Position numbers and translations under genes: made by a program
Assembly: GCF_041261205.1 (NCBI RefSeq)
Contig: NZ_JBGCCH010000004.1
Span: 62,001-126,000 of the forward strand
Source of the DNA: Catenulispora sp. MAP5-51
Lineage (GTDB): Bacteria > Actinomycetota > Actinomycetes > Streptomycetales > Catenulisporaceae
Reading direction: 5' to 3'
Length of the DNA: 64,000 nucleotides
The notes under the pieces: model-generated
The model's input: the letters and a program-made list of their open reading frames with translations, nothing else
The model's database searches: none
What the model was told of the DNA's origin: nothing
Part shown: positions 19,842 through 29,264 of the stretch, one piece after another
Position numbering within the stretch: position 1 is the stretch's first letter
Layout: each line of letters starts with the position of its first letter

Positions 19842-20210
19842 ATGAGCTCTGCGACAGGGGACTACCTCGCGCGGCGTCCGGCGTCACGGCCTGTCAGGCT
19901 GATCGCCGGCATCGCGGCACTGGAAGCGCTGCCGTTCGCGATCGTCGACTACTCGGCGGTCGGCGGCTGGGGCGCTGCCTTGCCGTGGATGCTGCTGAGC
20001 GTCTACCTGCTCCGCGGGCTCTGGAACGGGAGTTCCGCCGCCTGGTACGCGCTCGTGGCGCTGAACATCGTCGTCATCGCGCTGTGCACGTTGACGCTTT
20101 TCGCGCACGACGTGCATGTCAGCGGAGGTCCGCTGCTCCTCGCGCGGGTCGGGCTCGAACTGGCGCTGCTGGCCGCCCCCGGTGTGCGTCGCTGGGTCGC
20201 GCAGGACTGA
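19842..20210 (+). CDS. Small membrane protein, function unknown
   Basis: 122 aa with GGGGGTGA just before ATG 19842. Three or four hydrophobic segments: about residues 18-37, 43-58, 65-86 and 96-112. A short basic N-terminus suggests a cytoplasmic start. No catalytic motif is seen. It follows pcrA by 67 bases and converges on the M23 peptidase gene. I do not recognise the family. Confidence 0.75.
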   Translation: MSSATGDYLARRPASRPVRLIAGIAALEALPFAIVDYSAVGGWGAALPWMLLSVYLLRGLWNGSSAAWYALVALNIVVIALCTLTLFAHDVHVSGGPLLLARVGLELALLAAPGVRRWVAQD

Positions 20211-20228
20211 GCCCCCGCCGGCCGCCGC

Positions 20229-21839
20229 CTACGGAACCAGCCCGTGCGCCCGCAGGAACGGCATCGGGTTCACCGCGGTCGACGCCCCCGGCACGCCGGT
20301 CATCGGGTCGGCCGGGCCGGGCGGGTGGTATTCGAGGTGCAGGTGCGGGCCGGTGGTGTTCCCGGTGTCGCCGGACAGGGCGATGATCTGGCCGGCCGCG
20401 ACCTTGCCGCTGCGGACCTTCATCACGCTCAGGTGGCAGTACCAGGTCTGGCTGCCGTCAGGGTGCTGTATCACTATCCGGTAGCCGTACGGGCCGGCCC
20501 AGCCGGACTCTATGACCGTTCCGTCGGTGATCGCGACCACCTTGGTGCCGGTCGGCACCGCGAAGTCCTGGCCGGTGTGCAGGTTGACCCAGCGGTCGCC
20601 GGACTGGCCGAAGCCGGCGGTCAGCACGTAGTCCTGGACCGGCAGGAAGAACTTCTGCGACATCTCGGCGAGCCGCTGCTTCTCCAGTGCCTGCTGCTGC
20701 ACCAGTTCGCTGCGCTGCTCGCTGCGGGTCGCGCGGTCGGCGAGGTTGGCGCTGGCGGCGCGCATCTGGAGCAGGTTCTGCTCCAGGCCGTTGGTCGGCG
20801 TGGCCGGGCTGGCCGCGTCGGCGGCGGTCTCGGTGTGGGTCGCCGGCAGGCGCAGGCCGCCGACGGCGGCGACCGCCACGGCCGCCACGCCGACCACCGC
20901 GGCCGGGGTCGAGGTGAACGCGTGCAGCGTGCGGCGCCCGGACAGCGGCACAGAGGGCCGCGCGGGCTTGCTGCCGAAGGGGCGGGCCGGGGGAGTGCCG
21001 CCGGAGCGGCTGCGGCTGCGCAGGGGGGCTTCGTCCTCGCCGCCGTCTTCGTAGCCCTCGGGGTTGTCGTAGCCCTCGGGGTCGCCGTAGCCGTAGCCGG
21101 CGTAGTCCTCGGCGTCGTCGTAGTCCGACCCGTCGTAGGCGGCGTTCTCGTACTCGTCGTACTCGCCGTCCGCGTAGCCCTCGCCGTCGTAGGCGTCGTA
21201 CGTGCCCTCGCCGTCCGGCAGGAGGTCGTACGCGGCTTCGGTGGACCCCGGGGCGTCGTAGATGGCCTCGAAGGTCCCGGTGTCGAAGTCCGGGTGGTGG
21301 AAGTTGTGGTCCTCGTACTGCGGCTGCGCACCGTACTGCTGGGCGTCGTAGGCCTGGTGGCCGTACTGCTGCGCGGGCGGCGCGGGCTGCTGCTGGTGCG
21401 GCGGCTGCGGCGGCTGGTGGGGCTGCTCGTACTGCGGCTGCGCCTGCTGCGGCTGCTGGGTGGGCTGCGCGTACTGCGCGTACGGATCCTGCCACCCCGG
21501 TCCGTCCCACATGGGGCTGGACTCCGGCGCCTGCGGCTGAGCGGGGATCCTCGGCTCGGCCGGGGCCTGCTGCTGTGGCGGCGAATAGGCCGCGTACACC
21601 GACTCGTAGTAGCTCTGGTCCATCACGGGCTGCCGGGTCGTGGCGTCCTCGTAGTCGTAGACGGCTCCCTGTTCGTAGAAGCCGGTCTGCGAGGGGGTCT
21701 CGTACACCCCGGACCAGTCGTTGACCGCCTGGTACCCGTCGTTTGAACCGTACAGGCTGTCCTCGCCGTTAGGCGTTATGGCCGCCTCCCAGTCGGTATC
21801 CCAATGGGACGGACTATGGGACGCACCATGTTTTCCCAT
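20229..21839 (-). CDS. M23-family peptidoglycan endopeptidase, membrane anchored
   Basis: 536 aa from ATG 21839, with AGGAGG 11 bases upstream; a TTG at 21848 is too close to that site. Residues 1-310 are low complexity: Tyr/Glu/Asp-rich, then Gln/Pro-rich (QPQYEQPHQPPQPPHQQQP), then a Tyr/Gly/Asp block. One transmembrane segment (about 312-335) and a coiled-coil stretch (ANLADRATRSEQRSELVQQQ) precede the LytM/M23 domain: HTGQDFAVPTGTKV with the first zinc His and Asp, YCHLS, and the HLHLEYHP pair. The enzyme would cut peptidoglycan cross-links outside the membrane. The cytoplasmic tail is unusually long. Confidence 0.92.
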   Translation of the reverse strand: MGKHGASHSPSHWDTDWEAAITPNGEDSLYGSNDGYQAVNDWSGVYETPSQTGFYEQGAVYDYEDATTRQPVMDQSYYESVYAAYSPPQQQAPAEPRIPAQPQAPESSPMWDGPGWQDPYAQYAQPTQQPQQAQPQYEQPHQPPQPPHQQQPAPPAQQYGHQAYDAQQYGAQPQYEDHNFHHPDFDTGTFEAIYDAPGSTEAAYDLLPDGEGTYDAYDGEGYADGEYDEYENAAYDGSDYDDAEDYAGYGYGDPEGYDNPEGYEDGGEDEAPLRSRSRSGGTPPARPFGSKPARPSVPLSGRRTLHAFTSTPAAVVGVAAVAVAAVGGLRLPATHTETAADAASPATPTNGLEQNLLQMRAASANLADRATRSEQRSELVQQQALEKQRLAEMSQKFFLPVQDYVLTAGFGQSGDRWVNLHTGQDFAVPTGTKVVAITDGTVIESGWAGPYGYRIVIQHPDGSQTWYCHLSVMKVRSGKVAAGQIIALSGDTGNTTGPHLHLEYHPPGPADPMTGVPGASTAVNPMPFLRAHGLVP

Positions 21840-22143
21840 GACGGCCAATACCTCCTGGGAACGCGGGACAGCCGATCACAAACGGCGCGGGGACAGCGCC
21901 GTTATCGAGTCGCGACTTTAGCGTCTCCAAGGCTCGACGGACAACGGTTCGGCAGACTTTGCGCGCCCTTTGCAAGAGGTTCACTGGCGTTGTCGCAGGA
22001 AGTCCGATGATCCTCACGCAGATTGTGCGGACCGTCACAGTGCGGGACTGGAGGGCACCTAGGCCCAGGTCGGTTAGTGTGTGAACCGGTCATGGCGGAT
22101 CAAGGAAGATCTTCCAGGTGGACATCCCATGGAGGCAGTCGCA

Positions 22144-22548
22144 ATGAGCCAGTCAGCTCCGGTCCGCGTCGTCATCGCGAAGCCCGGCCTGGACGGCCAC
22201 GACCGCGGCGCGAAGGTCGTGGCGCGGGCGCTGCGCGACGCGGGCGTCGAGGTCATCTACACCGGCCTGCACCAGATGCCCGACCAGATCGTGGCCACCG
22301 CGATCCAGGAGGACGCCGACGCCATCGGCCTGTCGATCCTGTCCGGCGCGCACATGACCCAGTGCGCGAAGGTGCTGGAGGTCCTCAAGGAGAAGGACGC
22401 CACGGACATCAAGGTGTTCGCCGGCGGCATCATCCCCGAGGCCGACTTCGAGCCGCTCAAGGAGATGGGCGTCGTGGCGATCTTCACGCCCGGCACGCCG
22501 ACCCAGGCCATCATCGACTGGGTGAACGCGAACCTCGCGCACGCCTGA
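22144..22548 (+). CDS. B12-binding small subunit of an acyl-CoA mutase (IcmB-like)
   Basis: 134 aa from ATG 22144, with GGAGG (22131-22135) eight bases upstream. It is a single cobalamin-binding domain: [21 protein letters not shown] contains the DxHxxG motif whose His coordinates cobalt, followed by GLSILSGAH and [10 protein letters not shown]. The size equals the small subunit of isobutyryl-CoA mutase (IcmB) or the C-terminal part of methylmalonyl-CoA mutase. No large subunit is encoded nearby, so the partner must be elsewhere. The reaction would be a carbon-skeleton rearrangement of acyl-CoA. Confidence 0.88.
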   Translation: MSQSAPVRVVIAKPGLDGHDRGAKVVARALRDAGVEVIYTGLHQMPDQIVATAIQEDADAIGLSILSGAHMTQCAKVLEVLKEKDATDIKVFAGGIIPEADFEPLKEMGVVAIFTPGTPTQAIIDWVNANLAHA

Positions 22549-22625
22549 GCCGAACCCCTGAGCCCGAACCCCTGACGTCACAAAGCCCCACCCCGTTGTC
22601 GGTGCCCTGAAATAGTGTTCGGGGC

Positions 22626-23957
22626 ATGGCTGAACGTTGGACCGCCGCCCAGGTCAACTCCCTGGCCCCGGACGCCCCGTCGCAGAAGGCGGGCGCGAAA
22701 CTCGGAGTGCCGGGTCCGTGGTCGGACACGGGATACCTGGACGCCGAGCGGCTGTTGTGGGGGGACTGCAAAGGCAGCGGGAGCAAGCCGTACCAGGTCA
22801 CGGTCTCCGTGGCGGACTCGGACACGGCGTATCAGTGCACCTGCCCCAGCAGGAAGTTCCCATGCAAGCACGCGCTGGGCCTGCTGCTGTTGTGGGCGGC
22901 GGGCACGATCGCGGACACCGAGACGCTCCCGGACCGGGTCGAGGCCTGGGCCGAGTCCCGGCGGGACCGCGCGGAGAAGTCCGCGGCCCGCAGCGTCGCC
23001 AAGGCCGAGAAGGCCGCCGCCGATCCCGAGGGCGCGGCCAAGCGCGCCGCCCAGCGCGCCGAGCGGATCGGCACGGGCCTGGCCGACCTGGACCGCTGGC
23101 TCACCGACCAGATCGCGGCCGGCATCAGCGACTCCGCCACGCTCTCCTACAGCGCCGTGGACCCGGTCGCCAAGCGGCTGGTGGACGCGCAGGCGCCGGG
23201 GGTGGCGGGCCGGGTCCGGATGCTGGCCTCCGCCCGGTCGGCCTCCGGCGACGCCTGGCCGGACGCGGTCCTGGCCGAGTTCGCCCGGCTGCACCTGCTG
23301 TGCCAGGCCTGGACCCGCCTGCCCGAGCTGCCGCCGGCGATGCAGGACACCGTGCGGCGGCGGATCGGGATCTCGGTCGACGCCGACACCGTGCGCCGCG
23401 ACGGCGAGCGGGTCGCCGACCGCTGGCATGTCCTGGGCTCCCGCGACCGCGCCGCCGACAAGCTCACCGAGCGCCGGATCTGGCTGCGCGGCGCCGAGAG
23501 CGGCCGGACCGCGATGCTGCTGGCCTTCGGCGCCATGCAGCAGGCGCCGACCCTGGCGCTGCCGGTCGGCGCGGTCTACCGGGCCGAGATGGTGTTCCAC
23601 TCCGAGGTGCTGCCGCTGCGTGCGCAGATGGAGGCCGGCGAGCTCGACTCGGCGACCACGGCGGCCGCACCCGCCGGCGGGACCCTGCGGGCCGCGGCCG
23701 ACGAGTTCGCCGCCGCCCTGGCCGCCGACCCGTGGCAGGAGGGCTGGCCGGTGGTGATCGCCGGCGCGGTCCCGGACCGGGACGGCGAGCTCACCGACGG
23801 CGAGGGCCGCCGCGTCCCGCTGCTGTGCGAGGACTCCGCCCTGTGGCGGCTGCTGGCGGTCTCCGGCGGCCATCCGGTGACGGTGTTCGGCGAGTACACC
23901 GACGCGGGTCTGGAACCGCTCACCGTGTGGGCCGAGGAGTCGGCGGTCGCGCTGTGA
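22626..23957 (+). CDS. SWIM zinc-finger protein
   Basis: 443 aa. A SWIM motif CxC-x6-CxH is formed by Cys71, Cys73, Cys80 and His82 in YQCTCPSRKFPCKHALGL, a zinc site used for DNA or protein binding. The rest is helical and Ala/Arg-rich, including a charged EKSAARSVAKAEKAAADPEG linker (about residues 120-140) and a mixed alpha/beta C-terminal part. No enzymatic motif is recognised. First gene of a five-gene run with DUF5691, MoxR, DUF5682 and VWA proteins. It starts 77 bases after the B12 subunit gene. Its role is probably to recognise a target for the ATPase module; that is inference. Confidence 0.85.
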   Translation: MAERWTAAQVNSLAPDAPSQKAGAKLGVPGPWSDTGYLDAERLLWGDCKGSGSKPYQVTVSVADSDTAYQCTCPSRKFPCKHALGLLLLWAAGTIADTETLPDRVEAWAESRRDRAEKSAARSVAKAEKAAADPEGAAKRAAQRAERIGTGLADLDRWLTDQIAAGISDSATLSYSAVDPVAKRLVDAQAPGVAGRVRMLASARSASGDAWPDAVLAEFARLHLLCQAWTRLPELPPAMQDTVRRRIGISVDADTVRRDGERVADRWHVLGSRDRAADKLTERRIWLRGAESGRTAMLLAFGAMQQAPTLALPVGAVYRAEMVFHSEVLPLRAQMEAGELDSATTAAAPAGGTLRAAADEFAAALAADPWQEGWPVVIAGAVPDRDGELTDGEGRRVPLLCEDSALWRLLAVSGGHPVTVFGEYTDAGLEPLTVWAEESAVAL

Positions 23958-24114
23958 GGACGCCGGCGGGCCCGCCCGGGAGCCCCGGGAGAGGGCCGGT
24001 GATTAGGGAATTTCAGGGTATTGCCACGGACCCCGTAAGTTGTCAGTGGCGTGGTGCACAATCTGTGGACATCAGTGCGAAGGCTGTGGGGATCTCCTAC
24101 TCGGCGGAAGCGCG

Positions 24115-25737
24115 GTGAGCACCATGAACGAAGCCTCCAATCAGACCGGCTCCGAGGTCTGGCAGGACCTTGTCTCGACGGCCCTGGTCGGCACCGACCG
24201 TCGCACCCCGCCGGCCGCCGGAGAGTTCGCCGCGCCCGGTGACAGCCCCGCGGCGGCCCTGCTGAGCTCGGCCGCGCTCATGAGCGCGTGGCGGCGGGCC
24301 GGCAACGCCGGTTCGGCGTACTCGGCCGAGCTCGTCGGCGATCAGGCCGAGCAGGCCGGGCATGGCGGCCAGGCCGCCGGAGTGCCCGAGGGCGTGCCCG
24401 CGGCGAAGTCGGCGGCGGTCGACGCCCGCCCGCTGCTCTCGACCGCGACCTCGGCCCGGCTCACGGCGTTGGTGGCTTCCCGGTCCGAGGCGCTCCCGGA
24501 GTACCTGGGCGCCGCCGCCAAGACCGGCTGCCGCGCCCCGGCCGAGCTGCTGCCCCCGCTGTTCGACTACGCCCGCGGCAGCATCGCGGTCCGCGCCGAC
24601 CTGATGAGACTGGCCGGCCCGCGCGGCACCTGGCTGGCCAAGCAGAACCAGCAGTGGTCGACCTTCACCCGCTTCGCCGCCGCACCGGACCCCGAGGCGT
24701 GGCTGTCCGACAAGCCGCACGAGCGCATCGGCTACCTGACCTGGTTCCGCGCCAAGGACCCGGCCTCGGCCCGGGCACTGGTCGAGGAGGCGTGGACGCA
24801 GTCCGGCCCGAGCGCGGGGGGTCTGTCGGCGGAGACCCGTGCCGCGTACGTCGAGGCGCTGGCCGTGGGCCTGGGCCCGGAGGACGAGCCGTTCCTGGAA
24901 GCCGCCCTGGACGACAAGTCCCGCCAGGTCCGCGCCGAGGCGGTCCGGCTGCTGGCCACGCTGCCCTCCTCGCGGTTCGCCGAACGCATGACCGCGCGCC
25001 TGCACGCGCGCGTCCAGGTGTCCGTCGAGGGCACCGCGGTCCTGGTCACGCTCACCGAGGATCCTTCCGCGGCCACCGAGGACGAGGCCCGCGACGGCAT
25101 CGGCGAGGGCTGGGTGCAGACCGAGGAGGAGCGCCGGCTGGCCCGGATGCAGCCCTCGTACTGGCTGGAGGACCTCATAGCCTCGACGCCGCTGACGGCG
25201 TGGCAGCGCTATGGCCTGTCGCCCGCCGAGCTGCTGCGCGCCACTGCCGCGAACCGCTGGGAGGCCAACTCCTGCCACCGCGGCTGGCGCTCGGCCACCC
25301 TGCGGCAGAAGAACTCGGAGTGGGCAGAGGCGTTCTGCGCCGTCAACGCCGCCACCGACATGCTGGAGCTGCTCTCCGACGAGGCCGCCGAGCGCTGGTG
25401 TCTGAGCGTGGTGGCCAGCCACCGGTCGCAGTACTCGATCCACAGCGCCCCGATCATCCTGAGCCGGCTGGGCCGGCCCTGGCCGGACCCGGTCTGCCAG
25501 GCCCTGCTCGACTCGATCCCGGCCTACCTGCCGAACGCCACCCGCAACGACGTGGCCCGCTTCTTCGGCATGGACAACCTGGCCGGCCGCTGGATGCCGC
25601 CGTCGTTCGCCGACGCGGTCGCGGCCAAGGCCGAGCGGATCCGCCCCGACCTCCCGCTGTGGGCCGAGGACCTGGACGACCTGGCGGCGATGCTGCGGGA
25701 CCGGGCCCTGATGCTCGCCGAGCTGGACTCGGTCTGA
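24115..25737 (+). CDS. DUF5691-type helical-repeat protein
   Basis: 540 aa from GTG 24115 (GGAAG four bases upstream); an ATG at 24124 is the alternative. Almost entirely helical, with blocks resembling HEAT repeats (about residues 250-330, FLEAALDDKSRQVRAEAVRLLATLP). The opening WQDLVSTALVGTDRRTPP and the later YWLEDLIASTPLTAWQ look like family signatures. I believe this family is called DUF5691; function unknown. It lies between the SWIM and MoxR genes in the same direction, so a scaffold or client-binding role in that module is plausible but inferred. Confidence 0.82.
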   Translation: MSTMNEASNQTGSEVWQDLVSTALVGTDRRTPPAAGEFAAPGDSPAAALLSSAALMSAWRRAGNAGSAYSAELVGDQAEQAGHGGQAAGVPEGVPAAKSAAVDARPLLSTATSARLTALVASRSEALPEYLGAAAKTGCRAPAELLPPLFDYARGSIAVRADLMRLAGPRGTWLAKQNQQWSTFTRFAAAPDPEAWLSDKPHERIGYLTWFRAKDPASARALVEEAWTQSGPSAGGLSAETRAAYVEALAVGLGPEDEPFLEAALDDKSRQVRAEAVRLLATLPSSRFAERMTARLHARVQVSVEGTAVLVTLTEDPSAATEDEARDGIGEGWVQTEEERRLARMQPSYWLEDLIASTPLTAWQRYGLSPAELLRATAANRWEANSCHRGWRSATLRQKNSEWAEAFCAVNAATDMLELLSDEAAERWCLSVVASHRSQYSIHSAPIILSRLGRPWPDPVCQALLDSIPAYLPNATRNDVARFFGMDNLAGRWMPPSFADAVAAKAERIRPDLPLWAEDLDDLAAMLRDRALMLAELDSV

Positions 25738-25842
25738 CGACGCCGGACCCTGTCTAACGATCTGGACTGTGTCCGAACCCTTCCCCCAAGGTGGACCCTT
25801 GAGTGGGTGCCACCTTGCCGAAAACCGAAAGTTGCCTTCGCC

Positions 25843-26946
25843 ATGACTGCCACTGAAGCCACTGTCCTTCGCCAGCACGCCGAGCACGCCTTCGCCGGGG
25901 AACTGGAAGCCCTGCGCAAAGCCGACGCCGACTCCGGCCGTCCCAAGCCGCCGCGCTGGAAGCTCTCGCCATGGGCGGTCGCGACCTATCTGCTGGGCGG
26001 CACGCTGCAGGACGGCACCGTCATCACGGCGAAGTACATCGGCCCGCGGCGCATCGTCGAGATCGCCATCGCCACCCTGGCCACCGACCGCGCGCTGCTG
26101 CTGGTCGGCGTCCCGGGCACCGCGAAGACCTGGGTCTCCGAGCACCTGGCCGCGGCCATCTCCGGCGACTCCACGCTGCTGGTGCAGGGCACGGCCGGCA
26201 CGCCGGAGGAGGCGATGCGCTACGGCTGGAACTACGCGCAGCTGCTGGCCCACGGCCCCTCGCGCGACGCGCTGGTCCCCAGCCCCCTGATGCGCGCCAT
26301 GTCCACCGGCGCGATCGCCCGCATCGAGGAGCTCACCCGCATACCGGCCGACGTGCAGGACACGCTGATCACGATCCTGTCGGAGAAGACGCTGCCGATC
26401 CCGGAGCTAGGCCAGGAGACGCAGGCGGAGAAGGGCTTCAGCGTCATCGCCACCGCGAACGACCGCGACAAGGGCGTCAACGACCTGTCCTCGGCGCTGC
26501 GCCGCCGGTTCAACACCGTGGTCCTGCCGCTGCCGGCCACCGCCGAGGAGGAGATCGAGATCGTCTCCCAGCGGGTGAAGTCCCTCGGCAAGGCGCTGGA
26601 GCTGCCCGAGGTCCCGGCCGCGCACGAGGAGATCCGCCGCGTGGTCACGGTCTTCCGCGAGCTGCGCGCCGGCCTGACCGAGGACGGCAAGACCAAGCTG
26701 AAGACCCCCTCGGGCACCCTGTCCCCGGCCGAGGCGATCTCGGTGGTGGCCGGCGGCATCGCGCTGGCCGCGCACTTCGGCGACGGCACGCTGCGCCCGG
26801 CCGACGTGGCCGCCGGCATCCTCGGCGCGGTGGTGAAGGACTCCTCCACCGACAAGCTGGTGTGGCAGGAGTACCTGGAGACCGTCGCCCGTGGGCGCGA
26901 GGGCTGGACCGACTTCTACCGCAGCTGCCGCGAGGTCAGCGCCTGA
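25843..26946 (+). CDS. MoxR-family AAA+ ATPase
   Basis: 367 aa from ATG 25843. AAA+ chaperone-type ATPase of the MoxR group: Walker A GVPGTAKT (about residues 89-96), an acidic Walker B equivalent in IARIEELTRIPADVQ (about 158-170, Glu in place of the first Asp), sensor 1 in FSVIATANDRDKG, and an arginine finger region SSALRRRFN. MoxR ATPases work with VWA proteins to insert metals or remodel protein complexes. The next gene starts on its stop codon (TGATG). No good ribosome site is visible; an earlier start at 25807 is possible. Confidence 0.9.
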   Translation: MTATEATVLRQHAEHAFAGELEALRKADADSGRPKPPRWKLSPWAVATYLLGGTLQDGTVITAKYIGPRRIVEIAIATLATDRALLLVGVPGTAKTWVSEHLAAAISGDSTLLVQGTAGTPEEAMRYGWNYAQLLAHGPSRDALVPSPLMRAMSTGAIARIEELTRIPADVQDTLITILSEKTLPIPELGQETQAEKGFSVIATANDRDKGVNDLSSALRRRFNTVVLPLPATAEEEIEIVSQRVKSLGKALELPEVPAAHEEIRRVVTVFRELRAGLTEDGKTKLKTPSGTLSPAEAISVVAGGIALAAHFGDGTLRPADVAAGILGAVVKDSSTDKLVWQEYLETVARGREGWTDFYRSCREVSA

Positions 26947-29264
26947 TGACCGTCACCCTGCTGGGGATCCGCCACCACGGACCCGGCTCGGCGCGGGCGG
27001 TCGCGGCGGCGCTGGCGGAGCTGAAGCCGGACGCGATCCTCATCGAGGGACCGCCGGAGGCCGACGCGCTGATCCCGCTGGCCGCGCATCCCGCGATGCG
27101 CCCGCCGGTCGCGCTGCTGGTCTACGCCGACGCCGATCCCTCACGCGCCGGGTTCTGGCCCTTCGCCGAGTTCAGCCCGGAGTGGGTCGCCATCAAGTGC
27201 GGCGCCGAGGCCGGCGTTCCGGTGCGCTTCATCGACCTTCCTTCGGGCCACCGATTCGCGGAGCTCCCGAAGGACGAAGACAGCGAAGATCGCGGCGAAG
27301 ACCAAGCCGAACAGGAGGAAGACGAACAGGACCATCAACACGCCGAGGCCGGGCACGCCTTAGAGAGTATCCAGCGCACCGACCCCATCGCCGCCCTGGC
27401 CACCGCCGCCGGCTACGACGACCCCGAGCGCTGGTGGGAGGACGTCGTCGAGCAGCGCGCCGACGGCACCTTCTCGGCCCTGGACTCCTTCGCCGCCATC
27501 GCCGACGCGATGACCGTCGTGCGCGACCGGGCGCGTCCGGAGGACGAGCAGCGCGAGGCGTACATGCGCCAGTGCATCCGCGAGGAGGTCAAGGCCGGCC
27601 GTGAGCGCATCGCCGTGGTCTGCGGCGCCTTCCACGTCCCGGCGCTGGCCGAGATCGGCCCGGCCGCCCCGGACGCCAAGATCCTCAAGGAGCTGCCGAA
27701 GAAGGCGAAGACCACGGCGACCTGGGTCCCGTGGACGCACGGCCGCCTGTCCTTCCGCTCCGGCTACGGCGCCGGCATCGAGTCGCCGGGCTGGTACCAC
27801 CATCTGTTCACCGCGCCGGACCAGGTCGTGGAACGCTGGCTCGTCCGCGTGGCCGAACTCTTCCGTGCCGAGGACCTGCCGGTCTCCTCAGCGCACCTGA
27901 TCGAGGCCACGCGCCTGGCCGAGACCCTGGCCACCCTGCGCGGCCGCACCCTGGCCGGGCTGACCGAGGTCTCCGAGGCCGTGCAGTCAGTGCTCTGCGG
28001 CGGCTACGACGCGCAGATGGCGCTGGTCCGGGACAAGCTGGTGATCGGGGAGGACCTCGGCGAGGTGCCGCCGGACGTGCCGGTCGTGCCGCTGGCCGCG
28101 GACCTGGCCCGGGAGCAGAAGCGGCTGCGCTTCCAGCCCAAGCCCGGCCAGACCGAGGCCAAGCTGGACCTGCGCAAGCCCCACGACGGCGAGAAGTCCC
28201 GGCTGCTGCACCGCCTGAACCTCCTGGGCATCGACTGGGGCACCCTGGGCCGCTCCCAGGGCAGCGGCACCTTCTGGGAGACCTGGTCGCTGGACTGGCA
28301 GCCGGAGTTCGCGGTCAAGCTGGTCGAGGCCGCGATCTGGGGCACCACCGTGGCCACCGCGGCCGCGGCGAAGGCCGCGGACCTGGCGACGAACGCCGAG
28401 CAGCTGGCCGGGATCACCGACGTCGTCGAGGCCTGCCTGCTCGCCGACCTGCCGGCCGCGCTGGACCCGATCATGACCCTGCTGGCCGACCGCGCGGCCG
28501 TGGACACCGACGTCGCGCACCTGGCCGACGCCCTGCCCGCGCTGGCCAGGACCCTGCGGTACACCGACGTGCGCGGCACCGACGCCGCGGCGCTGCGCAA
28601 GGTCGCCGACACCCTGGTGGTCCGTATCGCGCTGGGCTTCCCGCAGGCCTGCTCCGGGCTGGACGAGGACGGCGCGCGGCGGATGCGGGCCCGGATGGAC
28701 AACACGCACCAGGCCGTCGGGCTGCTCGACGACCCCGCCGCGAGCGACGAGTGGTACCGGGCCATGGCCCTGGTCGCCGACCGCGAGGGCATGACCGGGC
28801 TGCTCGCCGGGCGCGCCGTGCGGCTGCTCTACGACGCCTCCCGCATCGACGGCGACGAGCTGGGCCGCCGCATGGGCCTGGCCCTGACCCCGGGCGTGCC
28901 GCCGGCCGAGGCCGCGGCCTGGCTGGACGGCGTGCTCTCCGGCGGGGCGATGCTGCTGATCCACGACCCGGTGCTGCTGGGCCTGCTGGACCGGTGGATC
29001 GCCGGGATCCCCGCGGACACCTTCACCGACGTGCTGCCACTGCTGCGCCGCACGTTCGCCAACTTCGAAGGCCCCGAACGCCGCAAGATCGGCGAGCTGG
29101 CCCGGACCGTCGGCGCCGCGCCGCTGGCCGGGGTCGCGGCCGGGGCCGAACCGCCGGGCTTCGACCGGGACCGCGCCGGGCGCGCGCTGCCCGTGGTGCG
29201 GATGCTGCTCGGGATCAAGGAAGAGAGCCAGACAGGTGGCGGGAAGGGGAGCGCAGATGGCTGA
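26946..29264 (+). CDS. DUF5682-type protein with TraB/EreA-like N-terminal fold
   Basis: 772 aa, starting on the MoxR stop codon. The N-terminal 260 residues read like the TraB/ChaN/erythromycin-esterase superfamily: LLGIRHHGPGSARAV, ILIEGPPEAD, and GAFHVPAL place His, Glu and His where that fold keeps its active site. A strongly acidic linker (DEDSEDRGEDQAEQEEDEQ, about residues 109-127) interrupts it. The remaining 500 residues are mostly helical. I believe the family is DUF5682; no function is established. The hydrolase idea is inference. It overlaps the VWA gene by eight bases, so MoxR, DUF5682 and VWA are made together. Confidence 0.85.
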   Translation: MTVTLLGIRHHGPGSARAVAAALAELKPDAILIEGPPEADALIPLAAHPAMRPPVALLVYADADPSRAGFWPFAEFSPEWVAIKCGAEAGVPVRFIDLPSGHRFAELPKDEDSEDRGEDQAEQEEDEQDHQHAEAGHALESIQRTDPIAALATAAGYDDPERWWEDVVEQRADGTFSALDSFAAIADAMTVVRDRARPEDEQREAYMRQCIREEVKAGRERIAVVCGAFHVPALAEIGPAAPDAKILKELPKKAKTTATWVPWTHGRLSFRSGYGAGIESPGWYHHLFTAPDQVVERWLVRVAELFRAEDLPVSSAHLIEATRLAETLATLRGRTLAGLTEVSEAVQSVLCGGYDAQMALVRDKLVIGEDLGEVPPDVPVVPLAADLAREQKRLRFQPKPGQTEAKLDLRKPHDGEKSRLLHRLNLLGIDWGTLGRSQGSGTFWETWSLDWQPEFAVKLVEAAIWGTTVATAAAAKAADLATNAEQLAGITDVVEACLLADLPAALDPIMTLLADRAAVDTDVAHLADALPALARTLRYTDVRGTDAAALRKVADTLVVRIALGFPQACSGLDEDGARRMRARMDNTHQAVGLLDDPAASDEWYRAMALVADREGMTGLLAGRAVRLLYDASRIDGDELGRRMGLALTPGVPPAEAAAWLDGVLSGGAMLLIHDPVLLGLLDRWIAGIPADTFTDVLPLLRRTFANFEGPERRKIGELARTVGAAPLAGVAAGAEPPGFDRDRAGRALPVVRMLLGIKEESQTGGGKGSADG

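Noticed and set aside
27141-27356. Short minus-strand frame with a very hydrophobic N-terminus inside DUF5682
   Set aside because: The hydrophobic run is simply the antisense of the Asp/Glu-rich linker; no ribosome site.
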